Assembly (NCBI RefSeq): GCF_003397585.1
Contig: NZ_QJUV01000001.1
Span: 1,342,825-1,406,824, forward strand
DNA: 64,000 nt
Source: Gardnerella piotii
GTDB taxonomy: Bacteria; Actinomycetota; Actinomycetes; Actinomycetales; Bifidobacteriaceae
Reading direction: 5' to 3'
Below are positions 9,373-21,500 of this stretch, piece by piece. Within the stretch, counting starts at the first letter, position 1; the number at the start of each line of letters is the position of its first letter. The notes under the pieces are model-generated. The model had not been told where the DNA came from. It did no database searches and saw only the letters and a list, made by a program, of their open reading frames with translations. Made by a program: the position numbers and the translations under genes.

Positions 9373-12300
9373 CTATCTAAATGCAACTTTATAGCGAACA
9401 ATAATTGCAGCAAAAGCAAGCACAATGAATACCGCAAATACAGCAATAACACTACTGCCAGTTTGCAAATGGAAACTATCACGTCTCGAATCACTATTGT
9501 TAACAACAGTAATATCCGTCCATGCTAGCTGCTTTCCATGTTCGTCTACAAGCAAAACAGTGTGTTTACCAGAGTACCCAGATGGGAATTGAGCATCAAA
9601 TTGAGGCTTGCCATTCACCATGCGAACAGCAACAAACTTTGAGCCATCGGCACCCTTAAGCAAGCGTGGAGACGAGTAAATGTACGCGTAAGCATAAACT
9701 ACTCCATCACGCTTCAAACGCTCAGTAAACTCGCTGTTCACAACTTTAATTTTCACACTGTTAACAACTCCAGCAGTTGCAACGTTATTGTTACCAACAC
9801 TAAGAGTTCCCTTTAATTCTGGATTAAGCTGCTGAACTGTTCGTGGAGCAACAGGCACTGGAGCAGATTCTGCTGGTTTAGCTGGTGCAGAATGATTTTG
9901 CTTATCTTGACGAGTTTGCTTTGAGTTAGCTGTCTCAGACTGTTCAGATTTAGCTGGTGCAGAATGCTCAGCTGGAGTTTCAGTCTTAGACTGACCTGGC
10001 TTAGTCTGACCTGGCTTAGTCGGAGTTTCATGCTCAGACGGATTGTGCTGAGGCGTTGGTGAAGGAGACGGAGCAGGAGCAGGCGTCACTTGACCAGGCG
10101 TTTGCCCATGCCCAGGTGCCGGAGCTGGCGCTGGATGAGGAGCCGGCTTTGGACCAGGCTCAGGAGTTGGAGTCACAGTACCAGGCGTTTGCCCATGCCC
10201 AGGCGCAGATGGATTTGGATTCTGCGTACCAGGCTGCGTACCAGGCTTAGATTTATCCTTCAACTTATTAATATCTAAAGGATTCATCTTATATTTGAGA
10301 ACATCATCAGCCTTAAGATTTGCAAAAGGATTATCGTCCTTCTTTTCAGCATCCTTCACAAGCACAGCAGTCGAAAGAGCAGAAACCTTGTAATTTCCAT
10401 TGTCATCTACAGTAATTTCAGGACACTTTGATACTTCATCGCTGTTAGCTTTTCCATCGGCAATGCGCACACGATACTTTCCTTTGCCAATATTCACAGT
10501 AGATTCACTACTATTAGCATTGAAAATAAACACATACGTTTTATTGTTGCTATCAACGCTAAACGCATTAATTCCATCACTGCTCTTAATCCAATGCATA
10601 TTCTTATTAACATCAGAATATTCGGAATCGCGTAACGCTGGAATCTCGTTTCTTAGCTTTATCAACTCTTTGAAGTACTCAACAGCATCGGAATTCTTAT
10701 TAACCAAATCCCACTTAACGGAATTGTCGCCGTCGCCAGCATTGTAACTATTAGCATTACCATTCTTGCTTCGTAAGAACTCTTGACCAAGCTCGAAGAA
10801 TGGCATACCATGCGCAAACATTACAAGCGAATTAGCAAGCATTACTCGCTTCTTAAGATTCTCTTCTGTCTCATTAGGCAAGGATTTCTTCAACTTATCG
10901 TAAAGATTAAGATTGTCGTGAGCTTCAACATATTGCACAGTCTGACCAGAATTCGCGTAGCGCCTACCAGTGCAGCTTGCATTTCCAGGCTGGCAGCCGT
11001 AAAGATTTTGCATTACCAGATTGTCGCTATATCTGTTTCCAGACACGAATCCAGTAACACCATCATCTCCCTGGCCTTTTACAACATCACGGAAGGAATC
11101 GTTAAAGAACGCAACGCCATTATTGCCAGCAAGCTTATACGCATTAGGCTGAATAGTGCGGTTTCCATAAGGCAATTGGCTCATATCCCAGCCTTCGCCA
11201 AGAATAATCGAGTTCGGGTCAATTGCATAAACAGCTTCACGCACTTCCTTAATGGTTTCAAGGTCAATCAATCCCATCAAATCAAAACGGAAGCCGTCAA
11301 TACCGTACTCTTTAGCCCAATACTTTACAGAGTCAACAATATACTTTCGCATCATTTTGCGCTCTGAAGCAGTATCGTTTCCGCAACCAGATCTATTAGA
11401 CAAGCTGCCGTCATCGTTGTAACGGAAGTAGTAACCTGGCACAGTTTGGCCAAAAGCGTTCTTTTGCGCGTTATAAACATGGTTATAAACCACGTCCATA
11501 ATCACGCGCAAGCCAGCATCATGCAGGCCTTTAACCATTTGCTTTAGTTCCGTAATGCGCTTAGCAGGATTTGCTGAATCAGATGCATACGATCCTTCTG
11601 GAACATTGTAGTTTATTGGATCATAGCCCCAGTTTTGGTGAGGATTATCTTTGTCGTTCTTCTCTACATAGTCAACTTTAAAATCTTCATTCACAGAACC
11701 AAAATCATACATTGGCATGATTTGCACGTGAGTGATGCCGAGAGACTTCAAATAATCCAAACCAGTTGGCTTGTTCCCATTCTTAGTGTCAGATTGGATT
11801 ACACCAAGATACTTTCCGCGCTTTGCAACATCTACTCCAGAACTTTCGTGAATTGAGAAGTCGCGAATATTCATCTCTGCAATAGTCGCATCAGTTGGGC
11901 GCTTATCAAACGATGCCTTACGAGATACAGGTGTTGCCATATTGCCACCGAATACAACGGATCTCATTCCGTTTCTAACGGCAGCTTTTGCATAAGGGTC
12001 TGGAGAATTATTTACAGTGCCATCTGCAAAATGAACCTTGTATGTGTAAGCAGTGCCAGCTTTTGCATCACCTGTAGTAATACTCCACACGCCAAGCTTT
12101 CCAGCTTCTGTACCAAGAGTCAGATCTTGCGTTTTATCTTCTTGTGCTTTTTCATCAGTTGACTTATAAGTTACTAACTCCACTTTTGTAGCAGTTGGAG
12201 CCCAAAGCTTGAAAGTCGTAGAATTACCATTTACAACAGCACCCAAGTCATCGCCTGTGTACGCATACTTTTGATCGAACTCATCAGTGCGAACAATCTT

Positions 12301-15228
12301 AGAGCCTTTAACAGTTGAAGCAGAAACTGTCTTAGGCATTCCACCAACACCCTTAATGTTGATTTCATACATTTTCTTAAGATCTAATTCGTTCTTTGCA
12401 GTGATTACGATCCTATTATCCACAACAGCAACTTGCGAAATATCTATTGGCTTGTGGCTATTGGCATCTTTACTTGTAACATCAGTTACAGTAACATTTT
12501 CCTTCTTTACTTCTGAAGGGTCGCCGCTCACATTTACAGTAAATTCCTTAAAAGACGTAATATCAGCGTTAAAAGCATTAGCCTTTGTGTTGATTACGTT
12601 TGGGCTTAAGTAAACTCTACTATCTCCCTGCATAAGCCAAATTTCAGCGTTACCAGTTTGACCATCTTGGCTTAAAGTGATTGCCTTTGCAGGAATCGAA
12701 CGATCGCCTTCGCCAGGATCTTTAGCAACCCAATCGTTTCCTTGCATGGAATAGCGCACAATAAACTTCGGATCTTTCACACCAGAATCATTGTGGAACG
12801 TATATTCTGCAATCTTTCCGAAATCATCATGAGCCGTAAAATCTTGCTTCACACCACTCTTATCACTATACCAAGTCCAAAGATTCCAACCAGCGTAATC
12901 CTTGTTTGTTCTGCGGTAGTGAACAGTAACGTTCAAGGTTTGAATCTTGTTAAGCTTTTCAGCAACTTCAGATGGCGGTTCAGCAAAAGTATCTTCATTC
13001 CCGCTTATAACCCAAGCTTCGCCAACACCATCTTCGATTTGCCAGATATAACGATCTTTGTTTCCGTCTTTATGCCAATTTTTATTATCAGATCCTGGAT
13101 CAGCGGTAATAATAAATCCAACTTTTCCACCCTCGTAAGTGCCATCAGCCTCAACTGTGTAAGTCTTACCAAAAGCGTCTTGACCATTGAACTTATGCCA
13201 AGCACCATCTATTTCATTACCTTGAGCATCTTTAAGACCCCAAATATAGACACCTTTATTCGTGTTTTTTTGATTGTAGTGAATAACAATCTTCGTCTTT
13301 AATGCAGAAGGTTTTGAAGATTCTGCTTTGCAAGGAATTTCAGCAGATTCAGAACCTTTCAAATCTGCATCTACTACATAATTCTTTGCGCCAGCTGGAA
13401 TAGTAAAATTACCATTATTTGAATTATTTGAATTATTTAAGTGATACCACTTATCTCCACCGTCATTAAATACAGCAGTAATTTGCTTGCCATTATTAGG
13501 AATTGTTCTTGCAAACCAATCATTGCAAACTTTGCGCATTGGTCTACCAGGAACTGCAGTCCAAGATCCATTGCCGATTTGATAATGAATATTTACTGAG
13601 CTTGGATTACCTGCTTTATTTTTAGCATTAAAATAGACAGTTGTTGACTGGTCTTTAGCATCGTCAACATTGTATTTTGTATCAGATTCATCACGTGCTG
13701 TATTAGATTTTACTTTTTCATAAATATTGTCCTTAAGCGCATCCACATGCAAAGCAATTGCAGAATAAGGAGCAATAGTCGCAGCAACTTTGCCATCTGT
13801 AACTTTAACAGTCTTAGAGCAATTTCCAGCCTCATAAACGTTGCAATAGTCACCATTTGGCAAATCAGTATTATACAAAACTTTCTTTGCGTTTGGCGTA
13901 TTGTTTATTGCTAAGAATCCCTTGCCTGCACGACTAAAAGCAATGTTATTATTGCCGTCATCTTGCCAATTAGTGACTTGAGCACCATTTACAGCATTAA
14001 AGAATCCAATCATTCCGCGAATAGAAGTCCAACGCTGAGTGCACTGCCAACCAGTTGTTGGGGAACAATCTACATCTTCAACTTTATCTTCAGTCGCTCC
14101 AGGCGCACCATCATCCTTACGACCATTCTCAAACCTATACCCCGAGTAAATGTTTGGATTCCCATACGGGTAGCCAAGCATAAACGCGTTTGCAAGCTCG
14201 TAGCGAGGACCATCCTTATAGGTAAGCGTGCGCACATAATTTTCTCGAGGAGTATCCCAATTAGTAACAAAAATTGAAGCTTTATCGCTTGGAACAAGTC
14301 CATCAGTAATATTCTTTAGATTCGATATTGAGCCATAAAAATCACTCTTTAATCGGTACGAATATTGGAATTCGTTAACTTCGCCTTCCTTTAAATGCTG
14401 ATCTGGCTGTATTTCTTTAGCTTCAGAAGGATCACCAATCGTCTCCTGCATCCACCAAATCTCATCCGCATTTTTACCAGATTGTTTTGCAGCTTCAGCT
14501 TTAATCGCAGCCATATCTGTTGGAGAAATATGTTTTACTGCGTCAATACGGAAGCCAGCAACACCTAGCTCTAGCAAATAAGCAAAGTACTTACCTAAAG
14601 TCTCGCGCACATTCTGCTTTGATGTATCCAAATCGAGCAAACCAACAAGCCTGTGAGTCCAAACTTCCTCAGCATTCGTATAATCTTTAATATCTTCAGT
14701 ACTCTTATGGAAATCATCCTTTTTATATCCAGCATCTGGGAAAGACTGATCTTTAGCGCTATATTTACTTCCACCAACACCCTCTGTATGAGTGTCACCA
14801 GCACCAGTCATGTGATTAATAACAGCATCAGCAATGATCCCAACACCTGCAGCATTGCAAGCAGTAATCATCTTCTTAAAGCCATATTCATCGCCAAGCT
14901 TTGACTTTAATTTATAGCTCACAGGCTGGTAAGAAGTCCACCACTGAGTACCACTTACATGCTCATTTGGAGGAGACACCTGCACATAACTCACGCCCTC
15001 AGGACCATAAGTTGTTTTGCACTCTTGAGCAATACTCTTCCAATTTTGCTGAAATGCAGTAACAATAACACCCTTACGGTTAAGAGTTAGATTGCTAGAT
15101 TGAGAATTACTAGACTCACTACTAGCGCTTGCATTGCCAACAACAGCAAAACCTGTTATTAACATTGCACTCGCTGCAATCATAGAAACTATTTTCGACG
15201 CAAGGTGGCGATGAGCGACCATCTGCAT
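9373..15228 (-). CDS. Secreted, membrane-anchored bifunctional alpha-amylase/pullulanase (amylopullulanase)
   Basis: Degrades alpha-1,4 and alpha-1,6 links of starch or glycogen outside the cell. The 1,951 residues read as follows: signal peptide 1-36; GH13 alpha-amylase about 50-500 (GFRID with Asp229, Glu262 in QETIG, Asp325); a CBM25-like module about 528-622; two CBM41-like modules about 645-885; a CBM48-like module near 1010-1110; and a GH13 pullulanase with NWGYDP, FRFD (Asp1316), GEGW (Glu1345) and EAHD (Asp1438). A Pro/Ala/Gln-rich stalk (about 1690-1820), a small folded domain and a C-terminal membrane helix follow. No LPxTG motif precedes the helix. In the amylase the usual NHD triad reads NWD (323-325). 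GGAGG precedes ATG 15228. In a vaginal organism the likely substrate is host glycogen (inference). Confidence 0.95.
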   Translation of the reverse strand: MQMVAHRHLASKIVSMIAASAMLITGFAVVGNASASSESSNSQSSNLTLNRKGVIVTAFQQNWKSIAQECKTTYGPEGVSYVQVSPPNEHVSGTQWWTSYQPVSYKLKSKLGDEYGFKKMITACNAAGVGIIADAVINHMTGAGDTHTEGVGGSKYSAKDQSFPDAGYKKDDFHKSTEDIKDYTNAEEVWTHRLVGLLDLDTSKQNVRETLGKYFAYLLELGVAGFRIDAVKHISPTDMAAIKAEAAKQSGKNADEIWWMQETIGDPSEAKEIQPDQHLKEGEVNEFQYSYRLKSDFYGSISNLKNITDGLVPSDKASIFVTNWDTPRENYVRTLTYKDGPRYELANAFMLGYPYGNPNIYSGYRFENGRKDDGAPGATEDKVEDVDCSPTTGWQCTQRWTSIRGMIGFFNAVNGAQVTNWQDDGNNNIAFSRAGKGFLAINNTPNAKKVLYNTDLPNGDYCNVYEAGNCSKTVKVTDGKVAATIAPYSAIALHVDALKDNIYEKVKSNTARDESDTKYNVDDAKDQSTTVYFNAKNKAGNPSSVNIHYQIGNGSWTAVPGRPMRKVCNDWFARTIPNNGKQITAVFNDGGDKWYHLNNSNNSNNGNFTIPAGAKNYVVDADLKGSESAEIPCKAESSKPSALKTKIVIHYNQKNTNKGVYIWGLKDAQGNEIDGAWHKFNGQDAFGKTYTVEADGTYEGGKVGFIITADPGSDNKNWHKDGNKDRYIWQIEDGVGEAWVISGNEDTFAEPPSEVAEKLNKIQTLNVTVHYRRTNKDYAGWNLWTWYSDKSGVKQDFTAHDDFGKIAEYTFHNDSGVKDPKFIVRYSMQGNDWVAKDPGEGDRSIPAKAITLSQDGQTGNAEIWLMQGDSRVYLSPNVINTKANAFNADITSFKEFTVNVSGDPSEVKKENVTVTDVTSKDANSHKPIDISQVAVVDNRIVITAKNELDLKKMYEINIKGVGGMPKTVSASTVKGSKIVRTDEFDQKYAYTGDDLGAVVNGNSTTFKLWAPTATKVELVTYKSTDEKAQEDKTQDLTLGTEAGKLGVWSITTGDAKAGTAYTYKVHFADGTVNNSPDPYAKAAVRNGMRSVVFGGNMATPVSRKASFDKRPTDATIAEMNIRDFSIHESSGVDVAKRGKYLGVIQSDTKNGNKPTGLDYLKSLGITHVQIMPMYDFGSVNEDFKVDYVEKNDKDNPHQNWGYDPINYNVPEGSYASDSANPAKRITELKQMVKGLHDAGLRVIMDVVYNHVYNAQKNAFGQTVPGYYFRYNDDGSLSNRSGCGNDTASERKMMRKYIVDSVKYWAKEYGIDGFRFDLMGLIDLETIKEVREAVYAIDPNSIILGEGWDMSQLPYGNRTIQPNAYKLAGNNGVAFFNDSFRDVVKGQGDDGVTGFVSGNRYSDNLVMQNLYGCQPGNASCTGRRYANSGQTVQYVEAHDNLNLYDKLKKSLPNETEENLKKRVMLANSLVMFAHGMPFFELGQEFLRSKNGNANSYNAGDGDNSVKWDLVNKNSDAVEYFKELIKLRNEIPALRDSEYSDVNKNMHWIKSSDGINAFSVDSNNKTYVFIFNANSSESTVNIGKGKYRVRIADGKANSDEVSKCPEITVDDNGNYKVSALSTAVLVKDAEKKDDNPFANLKADDVLKYKMNPLDINKLKDKSKPGTQPGTQNPNPSAPGHGQTPGTVTPTPEPGPKPAPHPAPAPAPGHGQTPGQVTPAPAPSPSPTPQHNPSEHETPTKPGQTKPGQSKTETPAEHSAPAKSEQSETANSKQTRQDKQNHSAPAKPAESAPVPVAPRTVQQLNPELKGTLSVGNNNVATAGVVNSVKIKVVNSEFTERLKRDGVVYAYAYIYSSPRLLKGADGSKFVAVRMVNGKPQFDAQFPSGYSGKHTVLLVDEHGKQLAWTDITVVNNSDSRRDSFHLQTGSSVIAVFAVFIVLAFAAIIVRYKVAFR

Positions 15229-15421
15229 ATCCTTTCCTCCGTTGGCACAAACATGCTTCTATATTGTTTTATTGCCATGCAAAACATGAAAATTAATGGT
15301 GACACAACTATGTTTCACTTATTATTACAAACCAACTTTGGTTTACGCATAAGATTGCTTATTTTGAACGCAAATCGCCATAAGCACCTTGAATTTTCCG
15401 CAATTTTGCACGTAAGGAGCC

Positions 15422-15455
15422 ATTATAACACTTTTGCAATTTTTACAAAAGTCAA
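15422..15455 (-). promoter_or_regulatory. Candidate extended -10 promoter for the amylopullulanase gene
   Basis: The 319-bp gap from 15229 to 15547 has no gene. On the minus strand it contains TGTTATAAT (extended -10 of TGnTATAAT form; -10 at 15427-15422) with a TTGACT further up at 15455-15450. The 22-bp spacing to that hexamer is too long for a normal -35, so activity would rest on the extended -10. This predicts a leader of about 190 nt before the ATG. Confidence 0.5.
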
Positions 15456-15474
15456 AAATATAACTGCCATATTA

Positions 15475-15530
15475 GCTACGCTCTAAGAGCGAAGGCAGGT
15501 CGTCGCGCGCGAACGCCACGACCTACCTTC
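15475..15530. repeat. Truncated copy of the structured intergenic repeat, forming a 13-bp hairpin after fas
   Basis: Starts with the conserved loop GCTACGCTCTAAG and the arm AAGGCAGGTCG shared with the full copies elsewhere. GAAGGCAGGTCGT (15491-15503) pairs with ACGACCTACCTTC (15518-15530), with one G-U wobble on the minus-strand RNA. The hairpin sits 18 bp past the fas stop, so it may end the fas message. Confidence 0.65.
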
Positions 15531-15547
15531 AAGATTCTATCTGAGCG

Positions 15548-18500
15548 TTAGCAATAATAGCCGCTTGCATCTAAGCGAGCATCTGGGTTTAGCAGCATAG
15601 CTTTTTCTGCTTCATGCCCATCGTAGCGCGATCCATCTGGCATGCGCGTGCCGTCTTTAAGCAAACGGCGATTTTCCACAGGCTCAAACAGTTGCACATG
15701 ACCCATCATGCCCTCTTGCAAAAGTCGATGACCCGCAGCCAAACGCGCATTTGCCTTTGCTCGCCACTCGTTAAGCGCATCCACGCCAGCGCTAGCTGCT
15801 ACAGCCGCCTCAAACGCGCCAGGATGCACAAGCGCCACAAATCCGCTAACATGCCCGAATCCAAGCGATGTAGCAAGAGCCGCTTTAACAGAGCCAATGT
15901 GAATCCTCTTTCGCAACCACACCATGTGGTCGTCGCGCGCAAGCTTAGGATCCACGCAATCAAGCGAAGCGTTGATTGGAACCCAACCACTTCTAAACAG
16001 CTGAGTCAAGCCATTAATCTGGAACACGCATGCGCCACCCTTTGCGTGGCCAGTAAGCGACTTTTGGCTAATCACAAATAGCGGATTTCCGCTTGTGCGC
16101 CCAATCGCGTGTGCAAGCGTATTGTGCAACTCAGACTCGTTCGGGTCGTTTGCATTTGTAGACGTATCGTGCTTAGAAACAACAGCAATATCGTCTGGAG
16201 TAACACCAAGAGCCGCCAAATCGTGCACAAGCTTGGAATCGCGGCCGCCCAATCCTGCAGCGAGCGCACCCAATCCTGGAGCTGGAATCGAAGTGTGAAT
16301 ACCATCCGCGTATGAGTGAATGAATCCAACTACGCCAGCAACAGGCAAGCCAAGCTTAAGCGCAATATCTCCTCGCGTAATAAGAATCGTGCCGCCGCCT
16401 TGCGCTTCCAGGAATCCTCCGCGCCTGCGATCGTTGGCACGCGAGAAGAATCGCGGATTTATGCCCTTTTCGTACATTTCCTCGCTGTTTGCAGTAGCGT
16501 TCATATTGCCAAAGCCAACAACGGACTCAACGCCAATATCGTCAATCGCGCCTGTTACAACAAAGTCGGCTTTGCCAAGCGCAATCTTATCAACGCCTTC
16601 TTCTAGCGAAACTGCAGCAGTGGCGCATGCCGATACTGGCTGAATCATGTTTCCATAGCCGCCAATGTACGTTTGCATTACGTGAGCTGCAACAACATTT
16701 GGCAACGCTTCTTGAAGCACGTCTGTAGGAATTTCGTGATTTAGGAATCTATCCAAATACAGCTTTCGCATAGACGTCATTCCGCCAAATCCTGTGCCTT
16801 GAGTCGATGCAACAAGAGACGGATGCACAGCTTGCAAAATTTCCGAAGGCGTAAATCCTGCGCAAATGTAGGCATCAACAGTAGAGACTATGTTCCAAAG
16901 CGCAATCGGATCTACGCTTCCAACCATCGAAGCTGGAATACCCCACTTTAATGGGTCGAAGCCCTTAGGCAATTGCCCACCAACAGTGCGCGTCATGGCT
17001 GCTCGCCTTGGCACGCGAATCATGGATCCAGCTTTGCGCGTAACAATCCATTCGCCAGACTCTGGGTCGCTAGAAATCTCGGTGTGCTCTTCGTCTAGCG
17101 CCACATATTCGCGCGCAATTTGCTCTGTAGCAACGTTGAAAGATACATCGTGGTCGAGGAAGATTTCGGCTTCTTCTTCGTCTGCTCCGTCTTTGTAGTC
17201 GCCGCCCATACCAGTCTCAAACGGCCTTATTCCCGAGCGAGCCACTACTTCGTCGCGATACTTTTCTGCAATGTCTTCTTCTGGCACAAGCGTGCCTTCC
17301 GCATCGTACCATCCTGGCTTTGGCGAATCTTGCCAAGTGAGCAAGCCCATACTCCAAGCCAATTCCAAAACAGCGCCTGCACAAAGCGAAACCGTTCCGT
17401 CATCTTGGATTGACTGCTCGGCACTAAAGCGCGTACGACCAGAGCCCCACGGGCCAATCTCGCCAACAGAAACTATAACGATTTGGTCTTTAGGCTTTGC
17501 TGTTACGTTCTTCCAATCTTCCAAGTTAACGATTGCTTGAGTTGGAATATTTGGAGACGGAAGCGCCTTGTTAATAGACTTGATTTCAGACTTGATTGAA
17601 GAATCGTTTGAAGCATTCTGATTAGCCTGCTTACGACTATTCTCTTGCAAAGCTTGAGCTTTAAGCTCGTTCAAGTCAAGAGGCTCCGAGCCTAATCCAC
17701 CTGTTAAATCAACGTCTAGAGGCGCCTTTGCAGCAAGCTCGCGCGCATCTTTAGTGCACAAGTCAAGCAAAAGATTTGCCATCTGGCTTGTTGTAAAGGT
17801 TTTTAAGCCACGGCTTTCAACAGCCTCCACAAGAGGATCATTTGCACCCATTAAGCCAGTTCCACGCACCCAGCCAATCTTTGGATGAGCAAAAGTTACG
17901 CGATTCGACCACACTTTTTCTGCATGCGCGCGGTTAACAATGGCATCAAATGCGCTCTTGACTTCGCCATAAGCTCCGTCGCCGCCAAAAATACCACGAT
18001 TAGGCGATCCTGGCAACACAACGTGCATACAATGCTTTACATCTGTATCTGCTCCGATTTGCGCAAATCCTGCGATTGCGCGCTCAACACCCCAAAGCAT
18101 AAGCCTGGATTGCGATTCAAAAAGCGCACCAGAATCCGCCAAAGTTCCACTAACTGGCGGAGCTGCAAATGGGAAGAACAGAGTTGGATTGTAAGCAGGC
18201 TTCAAAATGGTGGTTGTAGCGCCACTAACCTTCTTAGAAACTGTGCCAACCCACTTTACAAGAGCGTCAACATCTCTATAACTAGACAAGTTTGCTGGAA
18301 CAAGCCACAATTTAGCCGAAGCTGTTGCGTGAAGTCTGTAAGCTTCTTTAGCCCACTTTTTTACACTCGGCTTAAAGCTGTGAGAAGTGGAAATAACCGT
18401 AGCTCCGCCTTCTAGAAGACCAGTCACAACTCGTGCTGCAATCGAATTTGGCGCAACGCCTGTTACAACAGCAACATCTCCTTCAAAGCAATTTGAGAAG

Positions 18501-21500
18501 ATTTGCGAATCGTCTCCATAATGCTCATGATTACGCGACTTTGGCAAATCGCCAGTAGACTTTAGCGCATCTTTTGCAACTTGCTCAAAAATAGAAGACA
18601 ATACGTTGCGATTATTACCGTTGAATTTATTATCTTTGCACTTTTTAGCAAACCACTCAGCTTCGCGAGCGGTTGCGATCCCTAATCCAACAAAGCTACC
18701 GTAGCGGTTCAAAATTTCGCTAACTTGCTTAAGATCTTCGGAATTATTCGCGCAAGAATCATACCCAGAATTGTAGTAGATACGCGCCAAATCTTCGCGA
18801 GCGCTAGCCCAGCGGTCATCGAAAAGAATCGCCTTGCGCTCATCAAATCGAGGCTCCACTTGCTTTGGCCAATCTGCTCCAAGCTCAGCTTCTACAGCTG
18901 CAACAATAGCCGCATTTTCATCCGCTTCATCTTTTACTTGAGGAGCCTCAACACCAAGCTTTGCTAGCACAAACTTAGCAGTGGCAGCCAAAACGCCATC
19001 CGCGCCAACAACCTGCTGCGCAAAAGCGTCAAGCGCTGCAGAATCAACAACCGCGCCACCTGCAGTGCCAGATCCTGCAGAACCTGGCTGAGCAAGAGTA
19101 ATTCCATGCTGTTTAGCAACTTGATTAATCGCAGAATCAATCAACGCTTGAGCTGCAGAAGCGTTCTTTGCTGGCTGCGTAGAGAGCTGCGCCAAATCGC
19201 CTCCGCGAACGCTTGCGCCAGAGCGCGTTTGCAAAACAAGCGCCGCCAAAACGTGCGCACGCCAGCCTTCGCCAAGCTTATAGACTTCCGTAATTCGCTT
19301 ATCTACTTGAGCAGGCTTTACACCAGCTGCACCAAAAAGCGACCTCAAACTTTGCCTTACAATGTCGCTAAGAACGGCACCAAAAGCCTTGTAGCGAGGA
19401 GCTGCAGAGTTTACTAGCTTGCTAAGAGCACTCATTGGAGCTTCCGCAGCGCCGTCCACGCTAGGCACGCCAAGCTCGGAGCTTATGTCCATTAAAAGCT
19501 GGTTTCGCCTAGAAGATACGCCGTTTGTTAACGTATCCGTTGTGTCGGCAGCGCCAATTTGGTCAGCGCGAATCTTAGCACTGTATGCAATCAGCATTTC
19601 AATAGCATCCGACGCCTTAAATGCAATATCTTCAACAGAATCAGATGGCACATTTTGCACAGAATTATTTGCATTATTATTTGCATTTATTTGAGCAGAC
19701 GCAGCACTTGCCGTTGCGGAAGCTTCCGACTTTTGTGCGGCCTCTTGGGAAGAATCGCCAGCAACCGACGCATCATTAGACGCGCTTTCATCGTCTTCAA
19801 AAACTTCTGGCACAAGCGAATCTGTATCTGTTTTATAAACACGACTCTCGTCTCGTCCAACGTTATAAACAGCAACACGCTGACTACTAAACTCTGGCAA
19901 TGCAAGCGTTTTTGCGCCAAGATTTGCCAAAGTTGGAGCATTCGCTAAACCAACTTCAACGTATTCTTCTACACCTAATCCGCCGCAAGAAGTGCTAGAG
20001 AACATAAGCGCTTGCGTTTCAATCCAGCGAACAGGGGAAGCAAACTGCCAAGAAAGAAGCTCCGTAAGAAGCAATCTGCCAAGCTTTTGCTCGTCTGCAG
20101 CATAAGAATCCCAAGTTGCATCATCTTGCAAAGCCGCTTCAATTCGCTCTGAAGGCACAACGTCTAGAATCTTTTGCGCAAATTCGCGCGTAAGCTCAAA
20201 CGGGCACGCAACCAAGTTTGGAATGTAGCGGCCAACAAGCACCGAGTAATCAATATGCTTTGGAAGAAGCGAATCCAACTTATCGCGGAACTCTGGCACA
20301 CCTTTTCTAAGCAGCTTGGAATGGAATGGCACGTCAATTCCTGGAACCAAAATAAACGGCGGCTTTCCACCATATTCTTTAGCACGCTTAGCGGAATCTT
20401 CGGCCAAAGCTTTAAGACCTTTTATTGTTCCTGCAATCGCATACTGCTGACCTGCCAAATTGTAGTTTACGATTTGCAAGAATTCGCCAGTTTGCTTAGA
20501 GATCCCTTCAACATACGCGTTTACTCCATCGTCTCCTACGCCAAACTGGTTTGGACGCAAAGCTCCCATTCTATAGTTGGATCGGCCTTGCGCATCTCGC
20601 TCAATCAAATGATGCATTGTAGATCCGCGATGGAACACGAGTTCCAACACGGTTTCTAGCGGAATAATTTGAGCGAAAGAGCTTAGCGCATTGTATTCAC
20701 CAAGCGAGTGGCCAGCAAAGTAGGCAGGCCAAATATCGCATCCAGCTTCACGCAAGCGAGCAGTTTGTGCAAAAGCAACAGTAGCGAGCGCAACTTGCGT
20801 AAATTGCGTTAAGTTAAGCAAGCCTTCTGGGTGACGATACGTTACGCCATTTGCTGTTAGTTCCTTAGGATTATCTCGAACAACAGCAAGAATTGAGAAT
20901 CCGAGCTTTTCGCGAGTAAGCTTATCGGCGCGCTGCCAAGTTTCGCGCACAGCTGGCGATTTTGCACGCTCATCTAGCGACATACCTTGCTTTTGAATAC
21001 CCTGACCTGGGTATACAAAGGCGGCGCGCGGCGAGCCTGTAAGAGCGCTGGCCTTAGAAACAACTTGCCCATTTACGCGGCATGTTACTTCTAGCGCAAG
21101 TCCTGCGCGTCGAACTTTTCCTACGCGCTCAACAGTTATCTCAACCTTATCGTTAAGCTGCACCATGCCGTACATGTTGTACGTCCAGCCAATCAACTCG
21201 TAGCGCGCGCCTTTTTCATCCAAGGCTTGCGCAACGTGCTGAGCTGCTGCCGAAAGCCACATTCCGTGCACAAGCGGCGCTTTAAGCCCAGATATTGCAG
21301 CGCCTCTGTAAGAAGTGTGAATTGGGTTAAAATCGCCAGAAGTGCGCGCAAACGCCGTCATGTCTTTAGGCGCGCTCAAAACAACTCTTCTAAGCATTCT
21401 TCTAGGAGTTGCATCTACATCATATTCGTGCAAATCCGCTGCATCTCCGTATTGCGCAGCAGGCTTTGGCAGCGCCGCACTGTAGCTGCGACCGCGAATC

